Source of the DNA: BM003 sp963783695
Lineage (GTDB): Bacteria; Pseudomonadota; Gammaproteobacteria; Steroidobacterales; BM003
Reading direction: 5' to 3'
DNA: 64,000 nt
NCBI GenBank assembly: GCA_963783695.1
Contig: CAWAOM010000003.1
Span: 124,001 to 188,000, forward strand
Position numbers and translations under genes: made by a program. This document shows positions 43,136 through 52,063 of this stretch, piece after piece. Numbering within the stretch: the first letter of the stretch is position 1; every line of letters starts with the position of its first letter. The notes under the pieces were generated by a model that was not told the origin of the DNA, did no database searches, and saw only the letters and a program-made list of their open reading frames with translations.

Positions 43136-43701
43136 GACTGCCCGTCTCTCATTCGTGGCGGCAGCCAGCCGGGATTGCGCGGGTCATTGACCGGATAGGT
43201 CGGCCCCACCGGGTTGCGAGCCCACCAAAAGGAGACCCCTGCCTGCGCCCCTGAAAATATCAGGATACCGCTTCGGTGGCCGTGGTTGGTTTGTGGTAAA
43301 TCCGTATGGCGTCGTTTTTGGCGGCACTTCGGCGGCGGCCACCGGCAGACACGTCTGTCCCAGGTTCACTCTGCCTTTCCTCTCCGGTGTCTGTGCGCCA
43401 TCTCTGTGCCCGTTTCGCGGCAGCGGGATCAGATTTCTCTGCCGCTACTACAGACTATAGCCAAAGAGGGGGATTTATCGAGCCGATCAGCGCGCTGCAT
43501 GTGCGGGCGGTGGCGTTGATACGGGTAAACGGACGCATGGAAAGTTCCGCGGTTGGAGCGCGTTCGCCTGCTCCGCGTGCGGCTTGCCTTCGTTGCGGAC
43601 CGTCAGGCCGCTGGCCGCGCGCGCCGCGCTCATGCGCGGTGCGAAACGCCCGCTCCCGGGTCGTTGCAACGCCACCAGTCAAGCCGGCGGCGAAAACTCG
43701 A
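43136..43701. other. Region without an intact gene; possible gene remnant
   Basis: About 566 bases. On the minus strand, 43136-43260 reads as a Trp/Pro-rich protein-like ending (VSFWWARNPVGP, then PVNDPRNPGWLPP), but no start codon or upstream domain is found in that frame. It is perhaps a truncated coding region. The remainder (43261-43701) is GC-rich without a domain or T-tract hairpin. Confidence 0.35.
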
Positions 43702-44679
43702 TCAGAACCACTTTTTACGGCGGAACCAGACGACCTGGGCGGCAACCACGGCCACCAAAAACAAAACGAATACCAAAAAAGCCAGCGGATACTCGGCGCC
43801 CGGAATACCACCGACGTTGATGCCGAGGAGGCCTGTCAGCGTTCCGAGCGGTAAAAATATCGCCGCAACGATCGACAGCACGTACATGCGGCTGTTCATT
43901 TGTTCGGCAATGTGGTTGGTCAGCTCCTCCTGGGTGACACCGGCCCTTTCGCGCAGCGCGTCGATATCCTCGATATGGCGAATCAGGCTGTCGGTGACTG
44001 CCCGGATATTCATGCGGTCGGCGTCGGTCATCCAGCCGATTTTCTCCATTGGCAGCCGGTTGAGCGCTTCTCTCTGCGGCGCCAGGAAACGCCTGACAGC
44101 AATCGCTTCCCGGCGCAGATCGGACAGGCCGCGGCGCAGGTCCGAGTCCGGGCCGTCCAGCGAGCGCGTCTCCAGATCCGCGACACTGTCTTCCAGCTGA
44201 TCCACCATTTCGCCTATCCGCCAGACAATTCTCGAGCATAGCGCGGTAACGAGTTGCGCGGGGCCGGTCGGGCCGCGGTCAGACTTCAGCGCAGAGACCA
44301 GGTCGGCAGTCGACAGCATGGGTCTGCGCTCGGTGCTGATCACCCGGTTTTCATCCACCCAGAGCCTGATCGAGACCATGTCCTCGGGATCCTGTCCCGG
44401 GTTGTGATTGATGCCGCGCAACGATAGATGCAGGCCCTTATCGATGGCGGTTACACGGGGCCGGGTCTCGTCGTTCAAAAGTAACTCCATGACAATCGGG
44501 GGCACGTCGGTGCATCCCTGCAGCCACAGGCCGGCGTCGGCGGAGGAGAAATCCAGACGCAGCCAGAGGACACCATCGTCCGGCTGCCACATCCGCGCTT
44601 GCTCGGCACTGAGTTCGCGCGCCGCGCCGGCGCCGTCCAATAGCAGCGCATGTAGCAGTCCTTCGCGTGATTCGGTCAT
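43702..44679 (-). CDS. zntB: ZntB-type CorA-family metal transporter
   Basis: A 325-residue transporter. It has a long cytoplasmic alpha/beta and coiled-coil domain (residues 1-265), then two C-terminal membrane helices (about 266-286 and 297-317). The pore-loop motif is GINVGGIPG; the GxN tripeptide is the CorA/ZntB signature. The sequence around LLHALLLDGAGAA and the length match ZntB, a proton-linked zinc transporter, rather than CorA. The gene sits 22 bases after the end of the preceding gap and 30 bases from the amidase. Confidence 0.9.
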   Translation of the reverse strand: MTESREGLLHALLLDGAGAARELSAEQARMWQPDDGVLWLRLDFSSADAGLWLQGCTDVPPIVMELLLNDETRPRVTAIDKGLHLSLRGINHNPGQDPEDMVSIRLWVDENRVISTERRPMLSTADLVSALKSDRGPTGPAQLVTALCSRIVWRIGEMVDQLEDSVADLETRSLDGPDSDLRRGLSDLRREAIAVRRFLAPQREALNRLPMEKIGWMTDADRMNIRAVTDSLIRHIEDIDALRERAGVTQEELTNHIAEQMNSRMYVLSIVAAIFLPLGTLTGLLGINVGGIPGAEYPLAFLVFVLFLVAVVAAQVVWFRRKKWF

Positions 44680-44709
44680 GTTGCCTGCTCCAGTTTGTTC
44701 TGACCCGCG

Positions 44710-46140
44710 TCACCAGTCCGGTGGCTGCCAGCCTCCGCTCGCGGTTTCGATCAGTTCGGCAGCCTGCAACGCCAGCTCATCCTGCAACGGCCCGGCCACG
44801 ATCTGCACTCCCACCGGCAAACCATGCCCGTCGCTGCCCGCCCTGACCACGACGCTGGGCCAGCCGGTCAGGTTGAACGCCTGGGTGTAACCGAAAGCGG
44901 GGCGGTTCTCAACGCTGGTCAACCGCTCGTGCGGCATCGCGGCAGATGGGTGAACCGGGGCAAGGATCAAATCGTAATCCTGCATAAATCCGAGCATGCC
45001 CGAACGAAACCGTTCGAGCTCGAGAAGCATTGCACTGAAATCGGACGCGCTGGCATGGGGCCGGTCGACTGCGTGGTCGGTCCAGCCCAGTGCCGGTGAT
45101 TTGTTGCAGGTACCGACACCATCGAGTAGCCGCCGGATCCACGCCCCGCCGTCGATGGCGAAAACCCGCCCAAACAAAGCGCGCGCAGCGCTGATCGGTT
45201 GCGGGCGTCTGTGCGCCAGATCTGCTCCATGGCCGGCGAGGATGTCGGCGCAACCGCGAATAATGCCGGCGATGTCGTCGTTGGCGGCAAGATCGCCGTT
45301 GTCGCAGAACCAGGCGATACGGCAATTCTCTATAGCCTCGCCGCGAACGGTTTGCGGCAGCCGCGGCACGGCAGAACTATCGCGCCAGTCCGGACGTTGC
45401 AATAACCCGAGCAGCAGGCGCAGATCCGCCACCGTTCGCGTCATTGGCCCGACCTGCGTCAACGAATCCACCGGCGTTCCGGCCGGTACGACCAGCCCAG
45501 TTCTTGGCACCAGCCCGGCGCTCGGCTTGATGCCCGCGATACCGCAAAAATGCGCTGGGAGCCGGATGCTGCCGCCGGTATCGCTGCCGATGTCGAACGC
45601 CGCGCCGCCGGCCGCGACAATTGCGGCGGCGCCAGCGCTGCTTCCGCCCGGTGAGCAGGACGGGTCGTAAGGATTATAGCTGCGCCCAAACAGCAGGTTG
45701 TCGGTGCCATAGGACAGCGTCAGCTCGGGCGTATTGGTCTTGCCAATCAGAATCGCACCGGCGTCGAGAACCCGTTGCACGACGGTTGCGTTAGCGCACG
45801 GAATGCGCTGTGCCCAGCCCTCGGTGGCCGCGGTCGTGCGCACACCGGCGGTGTCGAATCCGTCTTTTATCGTGAACGGCACGCCGTGCAACGGGCCGAG
45901 CGGGCCAGGGCGATCGAGTGCCTTGTCGGCATCGCGCGCTTTTTGCAAAGCTTCCTCATCGCAGCGTGTAACAACCGCGTTCAGTAGCGGGTTGACCTCG
46001 TCGATTCGCGCAAGGTGACGCTCGACAAGATCGACGACGCTGATTTCCCGGTTGCGGATGCATCGTGCCAGTGTCGCTGCCGAGGCAAAAATCGGTTCGC
46101 ACGGCATGGGTTTTTCGTTTGTACCTGTCGATGTCTTCAC
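44710..46140 (-). CDS. Amidase-signature family hydrolase
   Basis: A 476-residue amidase. The Ser-cisSer-Lys triad is visible: Lys92 in FTIKDGF, Ser167/168 in CSPGGSSAG and Ser191 in GSDTGGSIRLPA. The C-terminus holds NLTGWPSVVV and LPVGVQIVAGP. It hydrolyses an amide, but the family ranges from GatA through indoleacetamide and aliphatic amidases. No GatB/GatC gene is adjacent, so a metabolic amidase is likelier than Gln-tRNA amidotransferase. An ATG 33 bases downstream is an alternative start. Confidence 0.9.
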   Translation of the reverse strand: MKTSTGTNEKPMPCEPIFASAATLARCIRNREISVVDLVERHLARIDEVNPLLNAVVTRCDEEALQKARDADKALDRPGPLGPLHGVPFTIKDGFDTAGVRTTAATEGWAQRIPCANATVVQRVLDAGAILIGKTNTPELTLSYGTDNLLFGRSYNPYDPSCSPGGSSAGAAAIVAAGGAAFDIGSDTGGSIRLPAHFCGIAGIKPSAGLVPRTGLVVPAGTPVDSLTQVGPMTRTVADLRLLLGLLQRPDWRDSSAVPRLPQTVRGEAIENCRIAWFCDNGDLAANDDIAGIIRGCADILAGHGADLAHRRPQPISAARALFGRVFAIDGGAWIRRLLDGVGTCNKSPALGWTDHAVDRPHASASDFSAMLLELERFRSGMLGFMQDYDLILAPVHPSAAMPHERLTSVENRPAFGYTQAFNLTGWPSVVVRAGSDGHGLPVGVQIVAGPLQDELALQAAELIETASGGWQPPDW

Positions 46141-46202
46141 TCAGTGTTTCCGCTTTATGAATCAGAGGAAGGCAGCCACGCCACAGCTACCGGGCTGCGG
46201 CC

Positions 46203-46703
46203 TCACTCGCCGTCCCAATAGTCTTCCATGCTCGCCTGATCGCGCACGATAAAGCGCAGCAATTGCGCCTGGCCGTCTTCTCCTGCAGGGACGCGCGCGA
46301 GCAGGCCGTATTTGCCGGAATCCGGGTATTCGGCAAGTTCCGGCGATTCCTGGGTACTGATCGCAAGATAACGCAAATCCTCGGTTGCGCTGGTATTGAG
46401 CAGTTGGTGCGCGGTTTCCGCTCCGCCCGGCGGGCAGGCAACGAAATCGCCGGCCCGCAAGCGATGCTGCTCCGCACCGATACGGATTTCACCGTGGCCC
46501 TCGAGAATAAAAAACATCTCTTCGTTGACACGATGACTATGGAACGGCCAGGCACGTTTGCCCGGTGGCACAACAGTAACGTTGTAACCGAGTTTTGTCG
46601 CGCCGATGCGCGCGCCAACGGCCCCGATCCGGGCCTCGAAACGATCGCTGTGTCCCCACGGATGGTATTCGAGTTGGTCCATGTTGATGATAGGTCCGCT
46701 CAT
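46203..46703 (-). CDS. Cupin-domain protein
   Basis: A 166-residue protein with a single cupin barrel (about 45-130): FHSHRVNEEMFFILEGHGEIRIG and ACPPGGAETAHQLLN are the two motifs, with His and Glu metal ligands. The head MSGPIINMDQLEYHPWGHSDRFEARIGAVGARIGATKLGYNV is common to a cupin subgroup that annotation pipelines call sugar isomerase or mannose-6-phosphate isomerase-like. The activity is unknown. A GGGAGAG ribosome site supports 46703. Confidence 0.88.
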   Translation of the reverse strand: MSGPIINMDQLEYHPWGHSDRFEARIGAVGARIGATKLGYNVTVVPPGKRAWPFHSHRVNEEMFFILEGHGEIRIGAEQHRLRAGDFVACPPGGAETAHQLLNTSATEDLRYLAISTQESPELAEYPDSGKYGLLARVPAGEDGQAQLLRFIVRDQASMEDYWDGE

Positions 46704-46939
46704 TGCCAGCTCTCCCTCGATTGAGTTGGATTTGGTTTTGCCACAGTCGGGCACGGGCGTCCGCCCTGTTGCCGAGTGGCGGATGATCAGGCGCACATTT
46801 TCCGGTGTATCCGGCTGGTGCCGGGATTGTCAGCCACTGGCTTGAGGCGTTGGCAGCCGTGCAGTGCCCTGCCAGGTGGGTAGCGCCCTCGCCGCGATAC
46901 GGGGCCGGTTTCTCCGCCAGTCGCGCCGCCGTGCACCAG

Positions 46940-47293
46940 TCAGCCGGCCCGTGCCCCGTTGGCAATGGCAGCTTCCGGAACTGCCAGTACGGGTGACAGT
47001 CCGTCTGCATACCCTATGTCAAACAGCATACCTTCCGATAACTCGCCAGCCATTTTTCGAACCGGCAGATTGACGACAAACAACGCCTGTTGCCCCACCA
47101 GCACCTGCGGATCCGACCGCTCCTGGCGAATGCCGGCAAGCACACTGCGCCGGTGATCGCCCAAATCCACATTCAGCTTCATCAGTTTTCTCGAACCGGC
47201 AACTTCGGCTACCGCGACGATAGTGCCGACTCTGATGTCGAGTTTTTCGAAATCTGCCACGCTGATTTCCGCTTTTGTTGGTGCTGGGGTCAT
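46940..47293 (-). CDS. tRNA-binding domain protein (CsaA-like)
   Basis: A 117-residue protein with an OB-fold EMAP-II-type tRNA-binding domain: FEKLDIRVGTIVAVAEVAGSRKLMKLNVDLGDHRRSVLAGI and MAGELSEGMLFDIGYADG. The length and pattern match CsaA, a small tRNA- or chaperone-related protein, and also the C-terminal domain of MetRS. No MetRS gene is nearby. It probably binds tRNA or acts as a secretion chaperone. Confidence 0.93.
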   Translation of the reverse strand: MTPAPTKAEISVADFEKLDIRVGTIVAVAEVAGSRKLMKLNVDLGDHRRSVLAGIRQERSDPQVLVGQQALFVVNLPVRKMAGELSEGMLFDIGYADGLSPVLAVPEAAIANGARAG

Positions 47294-47353
47294 GCTTCGG
47301 TTCCTCTGCCGAACGTATTCAAGACTGCAAAACCGGATACCGCAATCGCGATC

Positions 47354-47707
47354 CTAGCGTGCCGACTGGAACGACACCTGCAGTCCCGCCGGTGCATCCA
47401 GCGAGAATATCCTCTCGCCATGCGCATCCAGCGGGCCGTGCGGTTCCAGACCGTTTTGCCGCGCATGCTCGGCAAAGGCATCGGCGTCATCCACCACGAC
47501 CTGGAGCATCACGCCGGGTCGCATGTGCTGGCTTTGTTGCCAGACTTCGATCCAGCTCGACCCGGCGGTAAAAATCGCGCCCGAAAACGCATCTTCGGAG
47601 CTGCATTCCTGGCCGGCTCCGCGCGTCAGGCCGAGCGAGTCGAAGAATTTCGACAACGCTTCGGCCTCCTGTGTAACCGCACAAAAACGGATTCCGAGGA
47701 TTTTCAT
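47354..47707 (-). CDS. VOC-superfamily (glyoxalase-like) protein
   Basis: A 117-residue protein with a typical VOC opening, MKILGIRFCAVTQEAEALSKFFDSLGLT, then GSSWIEVWQQSQHMRPGVMLQVVVDDADAFAEHARQNGLEPHGP and the final IFSLDAPAGLQVSFQ. Ligand residues include His and Glu at family positions. The ATG at 47707 has AGAGG ten bases upstream; another ATG at 47728 is possible. This is the second VOC gene of the region; the reaction is unknown. Confidence 0.87.
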   Translation of the reverse strand: MKILGIRFCAVTQEAEALSKFFDSLGLTRGAGQECSSEDAFSGAIFTAGSSWIEVWQQSQHMRPGVMLQVVVDDADAFAEHARQNGLEPHGPLDAHGERIFSLDAPAGLQVSFQSAR

Positions 47708-47779
47708 AGTTTGCAGCCTCTGTGACATGTTCGCCGCGGCCGCGTTTGCAGCCACCGTCCGGACATTCTAACTGCGCGC

Positions 47780-48244
47780 TTACAGCCAGCGCCGAACTCT
47801 GGCCAGATATTCCAGATACGGCGCGCCATAAAGCTCCGCCAGCGCGCGTTCCTCCGGGATGATCTGAAAACGCTGCAGATACCATGGCGCTGCCGGCCAG
47901 GAAAGGATCGCGGCGACGTTTTCGAGGTACAGCGCCCAGGCGGCGAGCATTAGGGCCATCCCTGCATACATCGGATTACGGCTGTGCCGGTAGATACCTT
48001 CCATGACCAGCGCGGAAGACTTGTGAGGCCGTACCGGGTCGACTGTCGTTCCGCGGCGGCGGAAGCCGGCTACGCCAAGAACGCAGAAAACCGCGCCCGC
48101 AGTCGCGGCGATGACTGCCGCCGGGAATGACCAGGCGGCAGCGTAGGCAAATGCGGGCAGGAATCTGGCCCAGGCCCACATTGCCGCGGCGGCGCTCAGC
48201 ATTATCGCAACAGGTGGAATTCTCAACTCCAGCGCAGGCATCAA
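47780..48244 (-). CDS. Isoprenylcysteine/phospholipid methyltransferase-like membrane protein (ICMT/PEMT)
   Basis: A 154-residue membrane protein with about four hydrophobic segments. The C-terminal motif GIYRHSRNPMYAGMALMLAAW, then PEERALAELYGAPYLEYLARVRRW, is the ICMT/PEMT signature for SAM binding. Related bacterial proteins methylate isoprenylated, phospholipid or carboxyl groups; the acceptor is unknown. It overlaps the upstream acetyltransferase stop by four bases (ATGA). Confidence 0.9.
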   Translation of the reverse strand: MMPALELRIPPVAIMLSAAAAMWAWARFLPAFAYAAAWSFPAAVIAATAGAVFCVLGVAGFRRRGTTVDPVRPHKSSALVMEGIYRHSRNPMYAGMALMLAAWALYLENVAAILSWPAAPWYLQRFQIIPEERALAELYGAPYLEYLARVRRWL

Positions 48245-48744
48245 ACCGAACCCGAATACAGTTGCAGCGTTTCCTCACCGATTGTCACTGGCCGTTCATA
48301 GTTCATACCGAGTTTCTGCAGCAGCCTGATCGATGCCGCATTGTCGGCCAGCGTGATGGCGCCGATTCGGTCTATGCCAGGCTGATTACGACTGTGCACG
48401 ATGACCGCTGCCGCCGCTTCATACGCATAGCCATTGCCTTGATATGGTTCGGCTACGGCGAAGCCGATGTCGGGATCGTCGAGCTCGTTACGTTGCAGCA
48501 GTCCGCAGATCCCGATCGGGGCTTGCGTTTCGGTCAATTCCACAAGATAGAGACCGAAGCCGTGTACGCGGTAGCTCGAGACCGGCCCGTCGCGGATGTA
48601 GCGGCGGGCGTCGGCCTCGGTTCTGACACCGCGGTCGCCGATAAACCGGATGAACGAGGGCTGGTTCAGCAGCACCGCGATAAAGGCGGCGTCGTCCTCG
48701 CGCATCTCGCGCAGTTCGAGCCTTGCCGTTTGGATGACGGTCAA
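48241..48744 (-). CDS. GNAT acetyltransferase (RimJ/RimL type)
   Basis: About 167 residues from a proposed TTG at LTVIQTARLELREM, which is where this family usually begins; an ATG at 48804 would add 20 atypical residues. The acetyl-CoA region is IGFAVAEPYQGNGYAYEAAAAVIVHS, and the C-terminal motif is LADNAASIRLLQKLGMNYER. RimJ/RimL-like enzymes acetylate protein N-termini or small molecules. It is coupled to the downstream ICMT-like gene through ATGA. Confidence 0.82.
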   Translation of the reverse strand: MTVIQTARLELREMREDDAAFIAVLLNQPSFIRFIGDRGVRTEADARRYIRDGPVSSYRVHGFGLYLVELTETQAPIGICGLLQRNELDDPDIGFAVAEPYQGNGYAYEAAAAVIVHSRNQPGIDRIGAITLADNAASIRLLQKLGMNYERPVTIGEETLQLYSGSV

Positions 48745-48848
48745 GACAACGTCCGCCACGGCGCGGCGCCGGTCTCGCTGCGGGCGCAGCGCCACTTTGT
48801 GCATCTGCCGCGGCTGGTGGCTACCCGGGTACAACTGTGGGGCATGGT

Positions 48849-49121
48849 TTATTCCGATGTCGTCGGATCGATCACCGCGCGAACCGCCGCAATAGAATTG
48901 GCCGGGAAGCCGCTCTGCTCGGCATGCTGGCGGATCAGGTCCTCGCTCGGAGCAATGTACACGCAATAGATTTTGTTATCCGTGACATAGCTCTGGACCC
49001 ATTGGATGTGTGGGCCGAGCGTATTCAGCACCGTGCAGGACTTTTGCGCGGCGCCCTGCAGATCGGTATCCGTCATGGCGCCGGCATCCGCTATTTCTCG
49101 CTCAATTACGTATTTCGGCAT
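48849..49121 (-). CDS. DUF4242 small protein
   Basis: A 90-residue protein matching DUF4242 throughout: MPKYVIEREIADAGAM, VLNTLGPHIQWVQSYVTDNKIYCVYIAPSEDLIRQHAEQSGFPANSI and the final DPTT. The fold is a ferredoxin-like dimer sometimes linked with nickel binding in annotations; the function is unproven. Start choice: AAAGGAGG seven bases upstream of the ATG, one of the best ribosome sites in the window, suggesting high expression. Confidence 0.93.
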   Translation of the reverse strand: MPKYVIEREIADAGAMTDTDLQGAAQKSCTVLNTLGPHIQWVQSYVTDNKIYCVYIAPSEDLIRQHAEQSGFPANSIAAVRAVIDPTTSE

Positions 49122-49400
49122 CTGTAATCCTCCTTTGCGGCCGCACCGGCACAGTGTCGATGCTGAATGGTCCAACCCGGTCGTTATCGCTGATATGTCT
49201 CGAGTCGGCCCGCGGTCGCCGCTCAGCCAGGGCTGAGCGCAAAGCGAATACGAGCGGTGACGATACCGGGACGGGTGCGGGTTATGCCATTGGTGTTTTC
49301 CTCACACGTCCTCAGAAAACTTCTCCAGACGAGGTGCTCGCAAACAGCGTTGCACCCGGCTTCGCTATCGCAGCGAGTACGCTGTTCGCGAACCGCCGCG

Positions 49401-49838
49401 TTATTGCTCCTGCCAGGTCTCGCGGCTCATCTCGTAACGTGCCTCGCCGTTGCTTTCGCGGCCGACATATTGCCAGCTCGCGTCCTGGTAGAAGCACTCG
49501 GCGCGGGTGTTGGGGTCGGTGCTGAGCCAGACCGTCGAGATACCCGACTCGAACAACCAGTCGAGCATCGTCTGGTGCAGCAGCCTGCCGATTCCGCGGC
49601 CCTCGTAACCGGGTTCGACGAACAAAGCCCAGACGTTTGCTGCGACGCGGTCGGCTACGGCAAAGCCGACGACCCTGTCGTCAACCTCGCAAACCCAGCC
49701 CTTGCCTCTGCGGCTGATCATATCGCCGGTGTCGTCGAAACCAATGGAATCGGGATCGAGTAGCACGTTTTCGCGTACGCTCATCCGGACACGATGAATT
49801 TGCGGGATATCAGCTTCCACCGCTGCACGAATTCTCAC
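49401..49838 (-). CDS. GNAT-family N-acetyltransferase
   Basis: A 145-residue acetyltransferase from a GTG at VRIRAAVEADIPQIHRVRMSV, with GGGAG nine bases upstream. The acetyl-CoA motif is VWALFVEPGYEGRGIGRLLHQTMLDWL, and the final helix-strand is TRAECFYQDASWQYVGRE. The N-terminal extension in the same frame is low-quality sequence. The substrate is unknown. Confidence 0.87.
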   Translation of the reverse strand: MRIRAAVEADIPQIHRVRMSVRENVLLDPDSIGFDDTGDMISRRGKGWVCEVDDRVVGFAVADRVAANVWALFVEPGYEGRGIGRLLHQTMLDWLFESGISTVWLSTDPNTRAECFYQDASWQYVGRESNGEARYEMSRETWQEQ

Positions 49839-50001
49839 AATTGGACACTCCCGGCGCCGCCTGGCTGATCGCGCCTGCGCAGCGCTCGCGCCATTTGCGC
49901 TCAAGCGTAGCAGAATTGCGGCGATGCGCACGCCGGGCCAGATTCATGCGCGACGGTGCCGGTACAACCGTTATTATGGACGGCACGCACGGGAGGGGGA
50001 T

Positions 50002-50352
50002 ATGGACTTCGTCAGGGTTTTGCCGGTGGTGATCAGCTTGCTGTTGCTGGGGGCGCATTTTTTTCGGGCGGGCTCAGTCTGGCTGGCGGGCATTTTTCTC
50101 GCCATGCCGGTCTTGCTGGCGATCAAAGCGCGGTGGGTCGCACGGTTGTTGCAAATAGTACTGGTAATTGGCGCGCTGGAGTGGGTTCGCACCCTGATAG
50201 TGTTTGCCACGGAGCGGGCCGCGGCCGGGCAATCATGGACGCGGCTGGCAGTGATTCTCGGTGTAGTGGCGTTGCTGACGCTGGTGTCGGCAACGGTTTT
50301 TCAGGGCGCCGCGCTGAGCAGGCGCTACCGGCTTCACCCCAACCGGCTGTGA
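50002..50352 (+). CDS. Small membrane protein, unknown function
   Basis: A 116-residue protein of mainly hydrophobic helices (about 5-24, 28-52, 56-75, 85-103). GGGAGGGGG lies just upstream of the ATG, a strong ribosome site. There are no functional motifs. The few charged residues lie at the helix ends. Its plus-strand orientation, isolated among minus-strand genes, suggests its own promoter. Confidence 0.75.
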   Translation: MDFVRVLPVVISLLLLGAHFFRAGSVWLAGIFLAMPVLLAIKARWVARLLQIVLVIGALEWVRTLIVFATERAAAGQSWTRLAVILGVVALLTLVSATVFQGAALSRRYRLHPNRL

Positions 50353-50392
50353 TCGCTGCCGCAAGCAGCGGTTTCGAGCCGGATCGGGCAAA

Positions 50393-50809
50393 TCAGCCGT
50401 ATTTTTTCCGCATGTGCTGGACAGAGCGTTGCACCAGCGTTTTTAACACTTTCATATCGATGTCGGCGAGTTTGTTGATGTAGAGGCAGGATTTCCCCGT
50501 TTTGTGTTTCCCGAGCTTTTCCAGCAGCGGGCCATACGCGGAAAATCCCGGCATGACGTAGATCGCGAGATTCTGTTTGCGCGGCGAAAAGCCGGTCAGC
50601 GGGGCATCGCCCTCGCGTCCGGATTCGTAAACGTAATGGTAACTGCCGAAGCCGACGATACTGCTGCCCCACATTCGCGCTTCCTCGCCGGTGACGTCGC
50701 GCATCAGTGCCAGCATGGCCAGGCTGTCATCGCGCCGGGTCGGGTTGTCCACGCTCTGCAGGTAGGTCTTGACGCTTGCCGAATTTTCCCGTGTCTTTTG
50801 CCTCGCCAT
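50393..50809 (-). CDS. DUF1801 family protein
   Basis: A 138-residue protein matching the DUF1801/YdhG family: DDSLAMLALMRDVTGEEARMWGSSIVGFGSYHYVYESGREGDAPLTGFSPRKQNLAIYVM, then GKHKTGKSCLYINKLADIDMKVLKTLV. This is a better full-length match than the gene at 41103. Members have a frataxin-like fold and were linked to iron handling in Bacillus; the activity here is unknown. Confidence 0.93.
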   Translation of the reverse strand: MARQKTRENSASVKTYLQSVDNPTRRDDSLAMLALMRDVTGEEARMWGSSIVGFGSYHYVYESGREGDAPLTGFSPRKQNLAIYVMPGFSAYGPLLEKLGKHKTGKSCLYINKLADIDMKVLKTLVQRSVQHMRKKYG

Positions 50810-50927
50810 GAAGCGTTGTCTTCCGCGTAACCTCGTCCGTTTTCCGAGTATAGATGGTTCGGGACCGGGTGGGCGCGCCGCCGCAGACCGGTGGCGGTAA
50901 ACCGTATCGCCGTATTCCGCGCGCTAT

Positions 50928-51227
50928 CTAGTCGGACATGGACATCTTGCGATAGGTATCGAAATTCTCGACATGGTCGTCGAAGTTCTCTTTCAGCATC
51001 CTGATGTACTGTTCGGAAAAATACTCAATCGCTCGCTGCCGTTGTGCGGCCATCTCTTCGGCCGAGCCAGCCATGGTATAGACAAGAAAGGAATTGAAAC
51101 GCGCCGCTGCAAACAACAAACTGAACCCGGTTTGCTCGACCGAGGCCCGTTCCGTTTGTTCGTTTGCGACCTGGATATAGGCATCGGCGCGTTTTCTGAA
51201 TTCGACATCGGTTTCGTTTTCGGACAT
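50928..51227 (-). CDS. DUF3144 family protein
   Basis: A 99-residue acidic helical protein with the DUF3144 pattern: a DxEFRKRADAYIQVANEQTE opening, FSLLFAAARFNSFL in the middle, and an EYFSEQYIRMLKENFDDHVENFDTY ending. Function unknown. The protein is common in gammaproteobacteria. The gene stands alone, with GGGAG upstream of the start. Confidence 0.92.
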   Translation of the reverse strand: MSENETDVEFRKRADAYIQVANEQTERASVEQTGFSLLFAAARFNSFLVYTMAGSAEEMAAQRQRAIEYFSEQYIRMLKENFDDHVENFDTYRKMSMSD

Positions 51228-51342
51228 TGAGACTCCCGGGTTTACGGCTACCAGTGACTGATGACAGGGGATAGGGATTCAACCACATCTGCGCGCCGCC
51301 GTCTGCGCCCGGTGTGGCGGTGACCCGAAACCGCCACGACCG

Positions 51343-51993
51343 CTAGCGGATGGGATGGGCGAAACGCTGGCCAATAGGGCGACGCTTCGAGAGCGACCAA
51401 CCGACATGGGTTACACGTCCCATGATCCGGTCTTCTTCGACAAATCCCCAGAAACGCGAATCGGCGCTATTGTCGCGATGATCGCCGAGAACGAAGTAAC
51501 GCCGCTGCGGCACCACGAACTCGTCGCGGAATACCGGCTGGCGCCGATCGCTGCTGAGCTGCACCCGATGGCTGCGCTCGCCGATTTGCTCTTCGCCGAT
51601 GATGGGCCACGCCGACCCCGACGGGTATTCGACCGCGAGTTTTTCGCCATTGACAAATATATCCCGACCGTGGACCCCGACCCGGTCACCCGGGACCGCG
51701 ATGACGCGTTTGACGAAGAGATCGTCACGATGCGGCGGCACGAATGTGACCACGTCCCCGCGCTCGGGCTGGTTCCAGCTGGCAAGGCGGGTGTTCACAA
51801 TCGGCAACGTTGGCCCGTAGCGGGTCTTGTCCACCCACAGATAGTCGCCGGCGAAGAGAGTGGGCTCCATCGATCCGCTCGGTACGTACGACCAGTCGGC
51901 CATTGCCGTCCTGAACATCGCCATGAACAGCAGGAACGCAAACAAGCCACGATTGCCGCGTAGCAATGAACCCGCATATTTCAGGTGTCGCAT
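51343..51993 (-). CDS. lepB: Signal peptidase I
   Basis: A 216-residue type I signal peptidase. A membrane anchor lies near residues 15-34. The catalytic Ser41 is in the box VPSGSMEPTL, Lys95 in FVKRVIAVPGD, and GDHRDNSADSR is box E. It cleaves Sec and Tat signal peptides in the periplasm. The chosen start (MRHLKYAG) is the last one before the membrane segment; the longer in-frame reading adds 38 unlikely residues. It is shorter than E. coli LepB and has one membrane segment, like many bacterial homologues. No lepA or rnc neighbour, so this could be a second copy. Confidence 0.9.
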   Translation of the reverse strand: MRHLKYAGSLLRGNRGLFAFLLFMAMFRTAMADWSYVPSGSMEPTLFAGDYLWVDKTRYGPTLPIVNTRLASWNQPERGDVVTFVPPHRDDLFVKRVIAVPGDRVGVHGRDIFVNGEKLAVEYPSGSAWPIIGEEQIGERSHRVQLSSDRRQPVFRDEFVVPQRRYFVLGDHRDNSADSRFWGFVEEDRIMGRVTHVGWSLSKRRPIGQRFAHPIR

Positions 51994-52063
51994 CGAATTT
52001 GTCCTGTTCCGGCTTGTGACCCCGGCAACTCCGCTGTCGGGCAGATTGCCTACTCCGTTTCCT

